NCBI GenBank assembly: GCA_030544235.1
Contig: CM060463.1
Span: 36,399,920 to 36,463,919 of the forward strand
From: Lepturacanthus savala
Lineage: Eukaryota > Chordata > Actinopteri > Scombriformes > Trichiuridae
Direction of reading: 5' to 3'
DNA length: 64,000 nt
Made by a program: the position numbers and the translations under genes. The notes under the pieces are model-generated. The model had not been told where the DNA came from, made no database searches, and was given only the letters and a program-made list of their open reading frames with translations. Positions 1-11,840 of the stretch are shown here, piece by piece (positions within the stretch are counted from its first letter, which is position 1; each line of letters starts with the position of its first letter).

Positions 1-293
1 AAAAAAAGTGTTAAATCAACCGACTTTACCTTATTATTTAAAGTAGTTTAATTTGTTGTCTGGTTCACTACAATAACAATACACACAACTTGTTAAGTAG
101 CAGTTTTTTCTATTTTTTATCTGGTGTTAACGGATCCTCTGAGTGTTTTTTAGAGTGTAAAACAGACTCCTGTAGGATGCTGTTTGTTAATCACACACCA
201 GAGACTGGTTCTTAAACCCGGGAACCACCCAGCTAGTCCATTATCGCCCCAACAGGACCACCAAAGTCTAGGAGGAGCAGGTCCTCAACCCCC

Positions 294-324
<31 letters not shown>

Positions 325-2455
325 GATGACAGGTCTATTCAGGCTGATTCTGATGGTTTGACTCATGCTGTTTGTCTCTAAACAGACTCCACCGCTCTCT
401 CTCTTCCTGTCAGAGATGTTCATTTAGGTTTCACAGGGCAGAGTTTTCAGCCTCCACTTCAGGTGATTCTGAGTTGCTGCTTTTTTTCCTCTAAAACCTT
501 TTGGATTGTAAAACCTGACATAGATAAGGAGGTAAAGTCATTTCTTGTTTTACCAGGTAAAAATGTCTTGTCTTTAACGCGATTAGTCTAATATTGAGTG
601 AATTATCTTATTCCATTTAGTCTATTTAAACATTTTAAATAAAATGTTAGTCTTGTTTTTCTTAAAACAAAATCAAATTGACCGTAAACAGGGAAAAAAA
701 TCTAAGTCGAATCGTCATCTTTGGGAAATAGTGATCAACTAATCGATTAATTGCTCCAATAATGGACAGATTATCAACAAAATAGTCGAGTTCTATATAT
801 TTACACACAGGTACGCAGGCCTTTAATCAAACGTTGGTTATAACTGTGTCCTTTGACTCATGTTGTTGTTAGTTTTACATGTAAAGGGGTTTATTATTGA
901 TGTATTTTGCATTTTTTAATATCATGTCAGATATCTGTGTTGTCAAATACAAACATCAAAATTTGAGGTTGAGAGCTTCATTGATGAGTTGATCAGAGGA
1001 GAATCAGGAGAAACTGAAGGAGGTGGCGGCTCCATGGATGCAGGGACAGCTACTATTAACTTTCACTCCTTTTGTGACATCACAACAGGAGCCATTTCTG
1101 AACAGCTTGTATTTGGCAACAGAACAGAATCAGTGGGTGAATTTATTGCACAGTTTGATGTACAAATATTTACATAACAGCACTAAAAGCGTAGTTTCTT
1201 TTTAAATAATGGGCCCCTTTAATCAAAATGTGGTCATTCAAGCTTTATTAAAATGACACAGACAAGAAACAGATTATCTTAATTTATTTAGTTCTTAATG
1301 GGGGATATATTAGGCTTTTATGGGTTAATATTATACTGTTATGACTTCAGATATCTGTGTTAAACATGGTCAAAGCTATAAAAAAGGAAGGCTGCCAGTA
1401 GATCAGCCACAATTAGTTGATTAATTAATTAGCTGTCAACTATTATATTAACCTCCAGTCATTTTTAAAAATAAAATGTCTAAATCCTCTGGTTCCAGCT
1501 TCTCTTCTGGTTTCTTTAGTCTCTATAATAGTAAACTGATGATCTTTGGGTTGTGGACTCAAGAAAGACATTTTAGGTGGAATTTTAAGCTTTGGGGAAA
1601 CACTGATTGACATTTTACAGCATTTTAACAACCTATTAATTCAGAGTTAGATCCTTTTTCATGTGATAGTTTGAACAGACACAGACACATTCTCCCTGAG
1701 GTTTACAGACGGTGGTTTAAACTCCAACCAGGAAAAGTCCTGTATGAAACGGACAGTGTTGATGTGATGTCAGGGGAAATCTACAGTCATAACTGTGTAA
1801 AAACAACAACAAATAAAAGTGTTTAAAGCCTGGCACTAACACATCTTTACCTTTAAATCTCACTTTAAACCCAGCGTGGATTGATGATCTAAACTCCAGA
1901 CGCGGAGGTTGTAACGTTGAGTTAATGGATATCTAAACTCAGCGGAGAAAGCATCGCACTGCAGCAGCTATAAAATATAATGAAATGTTAAAAAATCAAT
2001 TCCATATCTTTATGAAGCCGGAGCCGGGGAAACTAAAACGGTTTACATTTTCTTTTTTTATTTTGTGGAAAACACAATAAAAGTGCGTGCCAGCAGCTTT
2101 TATAACCAGGAGGCAGAGAGCAGGGAGACATGAATCATAACGAGGGCGAGATAAGTGTGAAGTGATGGGTAATCCTGGAAGAAAAATTGCAAAAGGGGCA
2201 GCGTTGGAGAGCAGGATGATGAAGCTGTGATGAGATCAGAGACCTCGCTGCAGTCTGGGATCAATCGGTCAGTCGGAGACACACTTGTTATAAAAAATAT
2301 AGTGGAGTGATCCAGATCTGAGGCTGAGACCAGGAGGACCAACAGGAACAAATAAAAACCTAAACCAAACAGTGGAAGCTGTTAAACTGCTGCGTCTTTA
2401 AGCTTCTTCACCTGCTGTGTGACACTAAACCTTCAAGGGCCATCTGCTCCTGTTG
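1..2455. other. Noncoding region, no gene seen
   Basis: AT-rich sequence without a supported gene; the open frames here are short and show no domain or splice structure. A TCA/ATC-type microsatellite lies at about 292-324. Around 1840-2100 the base composition is more complex than in the surroundings, but I can assign no function to it. Confidence 0.6.
1398..1640 (-). repeat. Dispersed teleost repeat fragment
   Basis: Reads, on the minus strand, as an element with the phrase AAAATGTC followed by CCCAAAGATCATCAGTTTA and GAAGCTGGAACCAGAGGATT. The same phrases recur in this window at 3640-3760, 20930-21070 and 21340-21560. That marks an interspersed family, of a sort common in fish genomes, rather than a unique sequence. 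I cannot give its class with certainty. Confidence 0.6.
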
Positions 2456-3790
2456 TTAACCCTCTACTGCAGACTGGGGCCATATGGTGACAATCATTTT
2501 ATCTTCATTTTTCTAAAAAGCCGTGATATAAAATCGTTGTTTTTACAGTTCGGTACTGGAAATATTTACTCTGAGCATCAAACTACAGAAAAATCACAGA
2601 CGAGCAGCAATAAAATCAGAGTTTCTAGACATTTTCAAACATCTTCTGTGATATAATCTAATTCTCTACTGTTGATATTAATGTTTATGTCTCAAAGATT
2701 CATTTTAGCTGAGTGGGTGCTTGTGATCCCAGAAGACGAACCAAGAAATCATTAAATAAATCAGTGGCTTTAGTTGCACTACCACAATAATTAGATTATT
2801 TTAGGTGTCATGTAAACACACTAAGAGTCTCTTTTTCTAAAAAGCTGTGATATAAAATCTATATTTTTACAGCTAGGTGTGAAAAGATGGCTTTTATTTT
2901 GAAGGACCGTCTATTTAATTTAACCCTCAATTGCATAGTATTTCCTTATGGCAACAATTAATTTATCTTCAATTTACTAAAAAGCTGTGATATAAAATCA
3001 ATGTTTTTACAGTTTGGCATAAAAAGGGGGCTTTTATTTTGAAGGACATACACATGACCAGGATATCCTGTTTGCTCATGGACATTTGACATGTGAGCAT
3101 CATTTTCTCACAACTGAAGGTTCTTTTATTCAGAATTTGAATAAAACTATGAACTCACTATTTATGGTAAATTTTATTTATTTAGAAACTTCATTATATC
3201 ACTCTGTACCATAGATTAACAACAGAATGAATTTCTGCTGCAGTAAAGTACTACATACTCAATAAATAGTTTTTTAGTGGAGAATTTCATTTTTAAGTAA
3301 CAGAAGGTTTTAAGGAGAATTTTTATGAAGGATTCTTGTATCTCCAGGTTGTCTTTTATTCAGAATTTGGGAAGATTTTCACCAAATAAAAGACATTTAC
3401 TTGGATTTATCTAAATTTTGTTGGTATCATTTTGTTTCTAATATGTTAAAAAGGGTTTGTTGCAACAAATATATGTCAACAATATGCAAATATGATAAAT
3501 TCCTAGTGTAACAACCTAATGGAGTCCCATTGACTTACATAGCATGAAACTATCCTGAGACTATGCTCATATTTCTTAAATACATCTATTATTTATCTGT
3601 GTTAAACATGGTAAAAGTTACAAAATTTGAAGTTACTGTAGAAAAGTTGCAACGATTAGTTGATTATTTGATTAGTCGACAACTATTACATTAACCAACA
3701 ACTATTCTGATGATCTATTTGAGTCATTTTTAAGAAGAAAATGTCAAAATTCTCCATGTGTGAGTAATATTTCAGGCAATAGAGGGTTAA
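2456..3790 (+). mobile_element. piggyBac-like MITE cluster (family 1, composite)
   Basis: Begins TTAACCCTCTACTGCA and ends GCAATAGAGGGTTAA. These are inverted termini starting CCCT and bounded by TTAA, the target used by piggyBac elements. Inside, a second partial copy starts at about 2921 (TTAACCCTCAATTGCAT). Both carry the internal phrases TTTATCTTCATTTTTCT and GCTTTTATTTTGAAGGACAT that recur elsewhere in the window. No transposase is visible, so the element is non-autonomous. The boundaries may span nested copies. Confidence 0.55.
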
Positions 3791-6190
3791 ATCACTCATA
3801 GCAACCGGAGGACCAGAAGGATCCAGCAAAACAAAAGAGTCCAGAACACAACAGAGACCACCTTCAGGACTCCTCTGGTCCCCCATGGCTGCACACAGAG
3901 GTCACTAGGGTTATAGAATTCTGGGAATCTTCAAAGTTGGAAACTTTCCATGAGAATTAACAGGAATAGGGTGAAATCCGGTAAATTGTCCCACTTTTCG
4001 GTAAATCGCTGGGGACAATAACACAAAACCAAATATGTCTTTTCCATGTATATTTATGACTAATAATGATTATTTATGATCATTTTGTGTTGGAATTATG
4101 TGATAAAATATATTTATTTAGGTCCTATAAATCTGGAAATATCTGCTTTGCCTCTTTTTTTCGCATTAGTGGTTTCAGGTAAAATGGGCCAGTGAAATAA
4201 GAAAGGGAAATTAAAATTCAAAATTAATAGAACCACATAACTTTTAAAATGCATACAACAAACTCATATTTCTGCTATTAAAACAACAACAGATTAGTTA
4301 TGTGTTGTATACACACACTAACACACCCGTGTATACAAGCTAAGCTAACGCTACACAGAAGCTAGCACCCAGTCATATGTAACAAGCTAAGTTACATAAA
4401 CACAGTAAAAGTAGTGACGACTTTGAGTTGAACTAATTTCACATGACAATCAACATCCTGTCCATGTTTTAGTTGAATTAAATGTCATTCACATGTGTCT
4501 GTGGCCCATTTTAGCTGAAACCATGTGGCCCATTTTATCTTAGTGTGTTAAGGTAAACTGTTCCACCAAGATAAACATCACATATTAACATATTAACATA
4601 AATATGTTAACATATCAAACTAACAGCATTATTTCTGATGGATGCCATCAAGACAGATATCATGCATAGTTTTTAAAGTGAATATTTGTTTTTTAATAGA
4701 TTTATCATCCTTATAATAGACTTGAAGTATTTTCTCACTACCATAGAAACCATAAATTAATCAAATCACCTGTTACTAGTCAACCACAGTTATATCAACA
4801 GTTTAAATCCTTTGTATCATTGTCTCTAATTTCCAGAGGAGCTATTATCACCCTATATGGGAATTAATGGAAATATATGAGAATAAACAGTAATAAATCA
4901 ACATCTCTACACAATTTAAGGTTGGCCGTTAACAGAAAACTTAAATATTACTATTTAAGTTCTTTGCGACCGTGTAGATCAGAGGATTTAATCAGGAACA
5001 TGTCTCCTGTCTGTATCTGTTATCTACTGGAGCAGAAACTCATCAACCAGCCATTAATCACACGTACCAGCATATGCTCAATTTGCACATTTATTAGGAG
5101 CTGTCAAACAGAACCTAAAGATGTGTGTAGGAGCTAAATCTGCCCTTGTTCTCAGAGTAAACGTCTGCGTCAAACAGACGAGTAGAAATAAGCCTGTTTA
5201 TCTTTGTTCATCCTGCAACAAACGCAGCAACAAACGCTCACTTTTACGTCTCTCATCCCGGTTAAATTTGGTCTAATTTACGCTGGTGAATTATCATAAA
5301 TATCAGCTCAATAAGAAGCGTCCAAACCGCAGCCTCTGCATAATAAACACCTCTGCCAGGCTGCAGTAAACGCCATAAAACTTCCATTTCCTCGAGGGCC
5401 AATACCACCGACTTCAGCAATATATAAAAACGCTTTGTCTCCGCTGCAGACAATATGGGTGTGATTCACACAGTTGGCCCGGGGAGGTGGTTCTGCAGCT
5501 TTTAAGGTGTGTGTTGGAGGGTGATTAAAAAAGAAAAAAGAAAAAAAAACTACAACAAGAGCCATAAGGAAGGTCCATCTGTCAGCAAGTGGAGCTGAAA
5601 CAGGGAACAGCAGAGACACAAAACGATTCAGTGGTGATTTAGTCGCAGGTAAAACAGATGTGAGAACACAACATCGTCGCTGGTGCATGGAAACATCAGC
5701 AGCTTGGAGTTTTCTCTCCATTAGAATCAATGCATGCACACAAATCCACAGCCACAGCAGGGGGGAACCTCCTCCTCCTCAACACACCCACACTGGCATC
5801 TTCCAAAAAAAAAACTGAACCAGGAGCAAGAGGCGTCCCACAGAGAGGAGGCAGAACACGGCACAAAAGAGGAAAATAAGATGTAATTCTGTGAAGAAAA
5901 GGAGGGAGATGTGAGGGAGGGAAACAGGAGGGAGGATTCATCTCAATCAGAACAAAAAAAAGTGTCGGCGGAGCCTTTTCTTTTTATTTCGTGGCACCCG
6001 TTGATACAGAAAAAAAAAAAAAAAACAACAACACGACGACTTGTAGTTTGGTAAAAGCGTGAAATGTGAGAAACTTCAGCCTGGGAACAGTTTGACCCGA
6101 CAGCAGGAGCAGAAAGTCCTGTTTAGACGTGATGAAGTGAAGCATGAAACGGTTTCTATGAAGAATAAAGAGACCTGATCAAACAGATGC
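3791..6190. other. Noncoding region, no gene seen
   Basis: No supported coding gene. The stretch at about 5230-5460 is of mixed composition with several homeodomain-like AT motifs and could be a conserved noncoding element, but this cannot be tested here. A poly-A tract lies near 6010-6025. Confidence 0.5.
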
Positions 6191-6193
6191 TGC

Positions 6194-6899
6194 CACGCTG
6201 AGCTGGGACCAGTATAACACTGAGCTGGGACCAGTATAACACTGAGCTGGGACCGGTCTAACACTGAGCTGGGACCAGTATAACACTGAGCTGGGACCAG
6301 TATAACACTGAACTGGGACCAGTTTAACACTGAGCTGGGACCAGTCTAACACTGAACTGGGACGAGTATAACACTGAACTGGGACCAGTCTAACACTGAG
6401 CTGGGACGAGTATAACACTGAACTGGGACCAGTATAACACTGAGCTGGGACCAGTCTAACACTGAACTGGGACCAGTCTAACACTGAGCTGGGACCAGTT
6501 TAATACTGAGCTGGGACCAGTCTAACACTGAACTGGGACCAGTCTAACACTGAGCTGGGACCAGTCTAACACTGAACTGGGACCAGTCTAACACTGAGCT
6601 GGGACCAGTCTAACGCTGAACTGGGACCAGTCTAACACTGAACTGGGACCAGTCTAACACTGAGCTGGGACCAGTTTAACACTGAACTGGGACCAGTCTA
6701 ACACTGAGCTGGGACCAGTTTAATACTGAGCTGGGACCAGTCTAACACTGAACTGGGACCAGTCTAACACTGAGCTGGGACCAGTCTAACGCTGAACTGG
6801 GACCAGTCTAACGCTGAACTGGGACCAGTATAACACTGAACTGGGACCAGTCTAACGCTGAGCTGGGACCAGTCTAACACTGAACTGGGACCAGTCTAG
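6194..6899 (+). repeat. 22-bp minisatellite, about 32 units
   Basis: Tandem array with the unit AACACTGAGCTGGGACCAGT plus two bases. Unit variants alternate GAG/GAA, and CTA/TTA/ATA after CAGT. Reading frames on the minus strand through this array are only translations of the repeat. Confidence 0.95.
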
Positions 6900-7059
6900 A
6901 CCACGTCTGGATGAATCTGGATTAAAAAGGAAAGAAACTCGAAGCTGAAACAACTGAAGGACCCAAATGTGGCACACTGTAAAAAATAATCAGAAAATAT
7001 CTTGTTTTTGTAGAACTGGCAGATAATTTTGTATTTTCAGTTTTTTTTTCTTGATTTTG

Positions 7060-7900
7060 GTCAATTGAGGTGAAAAAAAATCAAAATAACATAAAACTTT
7101 AAAACTCGATAAAATCAAAAAAAATATATGAGAGAATAATTCAAAACTGTGACCTAAAGACACAATTTTAAAATAAAAAGTAAAACAAATATGAGATAAA
7201 AATTTCATATGTAAGACAAAATTATAAGGTAAAACATCAAAAATGTTTAAATAAATAAATAAATAATAATAAAATGATAAAATTATGAGATAAATGGTAA
7301 AAAATATTATAAAAATATGAGGTAAAAACACACTATTAAATATTATATTATATTATATTTGATAAAATGATAAGGTAAAACTTAAAATTATTAGATAAAA
7401 TGCTAAAATTATAAAATATATGTATATATAATACATATATATTAAAATGTGAGATAAGACCATGATGTTCAGAATGTTTAAAAAAAATGTGAGATGTAAA
7501 AAAATATACAGTAAATGATCAAAATATTAAAATACTAAAATTATTAGAAAAAAAATTAAAATTATGAGATTAAAAAGTCAAAAATATGAGATAAAGATTA
7601 AATTATAAAGTAAACGATTATATAAAGTGCTAAAATTATGAGAATGACACAATTATAGCATAAAATGTCAAAATATTTGATAAAATAATAAAAAAAACAT
7701 TTTAAAGACAAAAATTATAAACTAAACAAAACATTTATTGGATAAACTGCTAGAATCATGAGATAAAAGGTCAATAAAAGTGAGATAAGACAATTATAAA
7801 ATAAAATGTCCATAATATGAGATTAAAAATGTCAAATTGTAAAAATGTGAGACGTAAAGACAACATAGAAAATGGTGAAAGTAGAACAAGATTAAACTGA
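7060..7900. repeat. AT-rich degenerate repeat region
   Basis: Low-complexity sequence in which phrases such as AAAATTATGAGATAAA recur with many changes. It appears to be an old decayed tandem array. The hydrophobic open frames on the minus strand are products of this composition. Confidence 0.7.
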
Positions 7901-8166
7901 GTAAAATAAAGAAAAGAATGAAATAAGTAAAATTATCTGCCAATGGAATAAGATGATTCACCTTAATATTAGATTTACTGCAACAAATTATAAGGACTGG
8001 ATCCTCTGAACCTTTGAGATGAAAGTTCAGGAGATTTGGCTCCAAACTTCTTCTTATTTCTCCATGAACATCAAATAAGGCGGGTTTATCCGCAGGTTAT
8101 CGTTTTATTTTAGTGTAAGTCAGTGATTAGTGAGGGAGAGATTTGTTTTGGCCTGAGGTTGATCTC

Positions 8167-8167
<1 letters not shown>

Positions 8168-8197
<30 letters not shown>

Positions 8198-8210
8198 CTT
8201 CTTCTTCTTC
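8168..8210 (+). repeat. (TTC)n microsatellite
   Basis: An uninterrupted run of about 14 CTT/TTC units. Confidence 0.95.
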
Positions 8211-8384
8211 CTTTTCTTCTGATCACTCTAATCCTTCCTGCTGATTGACTTGCTATTAATTAACATCAGCTCGTTAATGTGAGTCCACAAATATTAAAAT
8301 ATTGCTGCTTTGCAGAGCTTCACTTTTAATTGGTGTCACACTGAGAATCCAAAACTAATCTGCTGCCTCTCTACCTTTATCTCT

Positions 8385-8446
<62 letters not shown>
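8385..8446 (+). repeat. (CA)n microsatellite
   Basis: About 30 CA units, followed by a short GT run at about 8460-8473. Confidence 0.95.
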
Positions 8447-8449
<3 letters not shown>

Positions 8450-8539
8450 CCCTTTGGTCTGTGTGTGTGTGTGCAGTGAGCAACAATGATGTGTCAGGAA
8501 GAGATAATCGCAGCAATCCTTCCTGATTCTCCTCACCGT

Positions 8540-8790
8540 TCAGCCAATAAATTCTTTTGTGATGTTAATCTGATTCCCGCGTCACACAAAGTTAAATCGC
8601 TTATTTTTCCGCTATCAAACCAGATCTAATTGGCTGATTGCGGCTCCTCTTCTCTGTATCAGGCATCTGTGCTCAGCTGCAAGTCAAAATGCTCTTTTTA
8701 TATAAATCAGATGAAATATGGAGAAGGATCCATTTGCATTAATTAACTTATTAACTTTTGGAGCATTATTAGAGATGCGGCGTCGGTGCG
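8540..8790. other. Candidate conserved noncoding element near a 5' exon
   Basis: A microsatellite-free, balanced-composition block lying just inside the putative first intron of the minus-strand transcript at 9.05 kb. It contains an octamer-like ATTTGCAT followed by the homeodomain-type motifs TTAATTAA and TTATTAAC, and an E-box-like CAGCTG. The motif density suggests an enhancer, but no conservation data are available here. Confidence 0.3.
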
Positions 8791-9045
8791 TTTTTACGCA
8801 CAAGTGTAAAATGAGATTGTAGCTGAAGACATGAACCTCCACTCACTATGATGATCATTCCAGTCAATCACGCTGCAGAACTGATCACTATAGATAATCT
8901 ATTGTATCCAGAGGCAGCGATAGGGATATAAAGTCGCAGTGGAGCGCAGAAACAACGAAAATCTACCGATTTACTGCTGCAACAGAATCAGCCACGAACT
9001 AAACAACGGGAATAATCCGGTGATCAGATAAAGACAAAGACGTAC

Positions 9046-9213
9046 CTGCGTCTTGTTGTTGTTGTTGTTTATCTGTGCTGTTGTTTGTAGTGATCAGCAG
9101 CAGCTGATGGGTCATATGGCTGCAGGCTGACAGCGGACAGACCGAACCAGCGCAGCAGCGGCGGCGGCGGCGGCGGCGGCGGCGGAGTCCTGCGTCCTCC
9201 TCGGTATCCTCTA

Positions 9214-9268
<55 letters not shown>

Positions 9269-9440
9269 ACCGTCTCCTGCTTCTTATGGGTAGGGGGGAG
9301 TCACTGGCTCCGGCTGCGCGCTCCCGAGGCGCGTCCGCGTCCAAGCGCCTCCAGGCTGCAGCCAGCAGGTGACACGCGGACCTCAGAGGGAGGGAAGGGG
9401 AGGGGGGGGGGGGGATCGATAACGGTATTGGAAACGGTAT
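9046..9440 (-). other. Putative CpG-rich first exon and promoter of an unidentified gene
   Basis: GC- and CpG-rich segment with (CGG)n at 9157-9185, (CT)n at 9217-9262 and a G-run at about 9401-9414. On the minus strand it ends at a perfect splice donor, CGCAG|GTACG, with the last exon base at 9046. An ATG at 9115 stays open for 23 codons into that donor, but its start context is weak and it may be untranslated. The gene would run left out of the window. No protein family can be recognised. Confidence 0.4.
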
Positions 9441-9944
9441 CAGCGCTGGGGGTTTGTGAGGCAGCAGAAACAGATCGTTTAGAGGTGATCAATCATGTTA
9501 TTGATCAGCTCAGACACCAACAGGAGATGAAAATCCGAAAAAACTCTTTCAACTTGAGAAAGTAAATGATTATTTGGTCCAAATGAATCAGAATGTGATT
9601 TATTGTGGTTTTATCTGAGTTTCAGTAAATAATTATTATGTATGTGACAACTGTCTGAGCCTTTTCTACTGTTTAAATCATGAAAATAATTAACTGAGAA
9701 ATGGTTTAGTCCCAAACTGAGATCTTAAAGTCTCTCCAATTCTACTCAATTCAATTAAAATGAGCTTTATTGACAATTAGGTTACAACAATAATTCAAAA
9801 AGGACAGTATCATGAATGAAAAAGTAGAAAAGTAACCTATACTCACATCTTTTACTCAAATAAAAGTAGCACAATTAAAGAACAGTCATTCAAAATTCAA
9901 ACGAGTATAAAGTAAAGTCTATGTAACAGCATATTTATCAGATT

Positions 9945-10050
9945 TTAACCCTCTATTTCATACTGTTTCCATATGGCAACAATTACTTTATCTTCATTTT
10001 TCTAAAAATCTGTAAAACAAAATCTGTTTTTTCAACTAGGTGTATAGTTT
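9945..10050 (+). mobile_element. piggyBac-like MITE fragment (family 1)
   Basis: Starts TTAACCCTCTATTTCATAC and continues with the shared internal phrase TTTATCTTCATTTTTCT, then fades out near 10050. It is a truncated member of the TTAA/CCCTCTATTGCA family. The remainder of 9480-10498 shows no gene. Confidence 0.6.
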
Positions 10051-10498
10051 ATAATGAGATGTAGAGGAATAATCCTCAAACCTGCAGTTCCACCTTTAAA
10101 TGATAGTAATTATCAGTGTTTTTCATGGTGAACATCATCTGTAGAGTTGTTGATGTCCTGTTTATTCTGATCTTCAGACAGCAGCAGCACTAATTCATGG
10201 ATCTAACTCTGCATATTTAGAGGATGATTCTGTCTGAATCACTCGGGGGAATCCGATGACATTTTGAATTTTCATTTTGTTTTTGTGTGACCGCCTGAAA
10301 ACAGCTTGTTAACATTATTTAAAACAACGGACGAGTTGTTTTTATTCAGTTTGAAACATCAGAACAAAGCTGACAACAAGCTGCTTAGTGAAGAACTCAG
10401 TGGGAATGAATCTGCTGCAGGGAGATAACAACATCAGCTCCAACATGGCTTCATGAGTACGGTGCTACAGCTCACATGAATCAACTCTGTACCATGTA

Positions 10499-11665
10499 GA
10501 AGCATGTTAGAAACAACACGCTAGAAACATGTTAGAAACATGTTAGAAACAACACGCTAGAAACATGTCAAATATAGAAACATGGTAGAAACACGCTAGA
10601 AACATGTCAAATATAGAAACACGCTAGACACATGTTAGAAACATGTTAGAAACATGTCAAATATAGAAACATGTTATACACATGTTAGAAACATGTCAAA
10701 TGTAGAAACGTGTTATAAACATGCTAGAAACATGTCAAATATAGAAACATGTTAGAAACATGTCAAATATAGAAACATGTTATACACATGTTAGAAACAT
10801 ATCAAATGTAGAAACGTGTTATAAACATGCTAGAAACATGTCAAATATAGAAACATGTTATACACATGTTAGAAACATGTAAAATGTAGAACCATGTTAG
10901 AAACATGCTAGAAACATGTCAAATATAGAAACATGTTATACACATGTTAGAAACATATCAAATGTAGAAAAGTGTTATAAACATGCTAGAAACATGTCAA
11001 ATATAGAAACATGTTATACACATGTTAGAAACATGTAAAATGTATAAACATGTTAGAAACATGTTAGAAACGTCAAATATAGAAACATGTTAGAAACATG
11101 TCAAATATAGAAACATGTTATACACATGTTAGAAACATGTAAAATGTAGAACCATGTTAGAAACATGCTAGAAACATGTCAAATATAGAAACATGTTATA
11201 CACATGTTAGAAACATGTCAAATGTAGAAACGTGATATAAACATGCTAGAAACATGTCAAATATAGAAACATGTTAGAAACATGTCAAATATAGAAACAT
11301 GTTATACACATGTTAGAAACATGTAAAATGTAGAAACATGTTAGAAACATGTCAAATATAGAAACATGTTAAACATGTCAAATATAGAAACATGTTAGAA
11401 ACATGTTAGAAACATGTAAAATGTAGAAACATGTTAGAAACATGCTAGAAACATGTCAAATATAGAAACATGTTAAACATGTCAAATATAGAAACATGTT
11501 ATACACATGTTAGAAACATATCAAATGTAGAAACGTGTTATAAACATGCTAGAAACATGTCAAATATAGAAACATGTTATACACATGTTAGAAACATGTA
11601 AAATGTAGAAACATGTTAGAAACATGAAAAATATAGAAACATGTTAGAAGCATGTTAGACTAATA
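10499..11665 (+). repeat. Complex minisatellite
   Basis: About 1.2 kb built from related short units such as AGAAACATGTCAAATATAG, AAACATGTTATACACATGTT and AACATGTAAAATGTAG. They are arranged in a longer repeating order of roughly 85-120 bp, giving a higher-order pattern. Confidence 0.9.
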
Positions 11666-11840
11666 AAAGGCTAATAGACTAAAAAATACTAATTAAAGTC
11701 TTATAAAAGACTAATAAAAAGTAATAAAATACTAATAAAAGACTAATAAAATACTAATAAAAGACTAATAAAAACGAATAAAATACTAATAAAAGACTAA
11801 TAAAATACTAATAAAAGACTAATAAAATTCGAATGAAAAA
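11666..11840 (+). repeat. ACTAATAAAA short tandem repeat
   Basis: Repeated ACTAATAAAAG and ACTAATAAAAT units, directly adjoining the end of the previous minisatellite. Confidence 0.85.

Noticed and set aside
5308..5739. A 143-codon minus-strand frame
   Set aside because: Low-complexity Phe run from a poly-A/T tract, no family resemblance, no splice or promoter evidence; chance frame.
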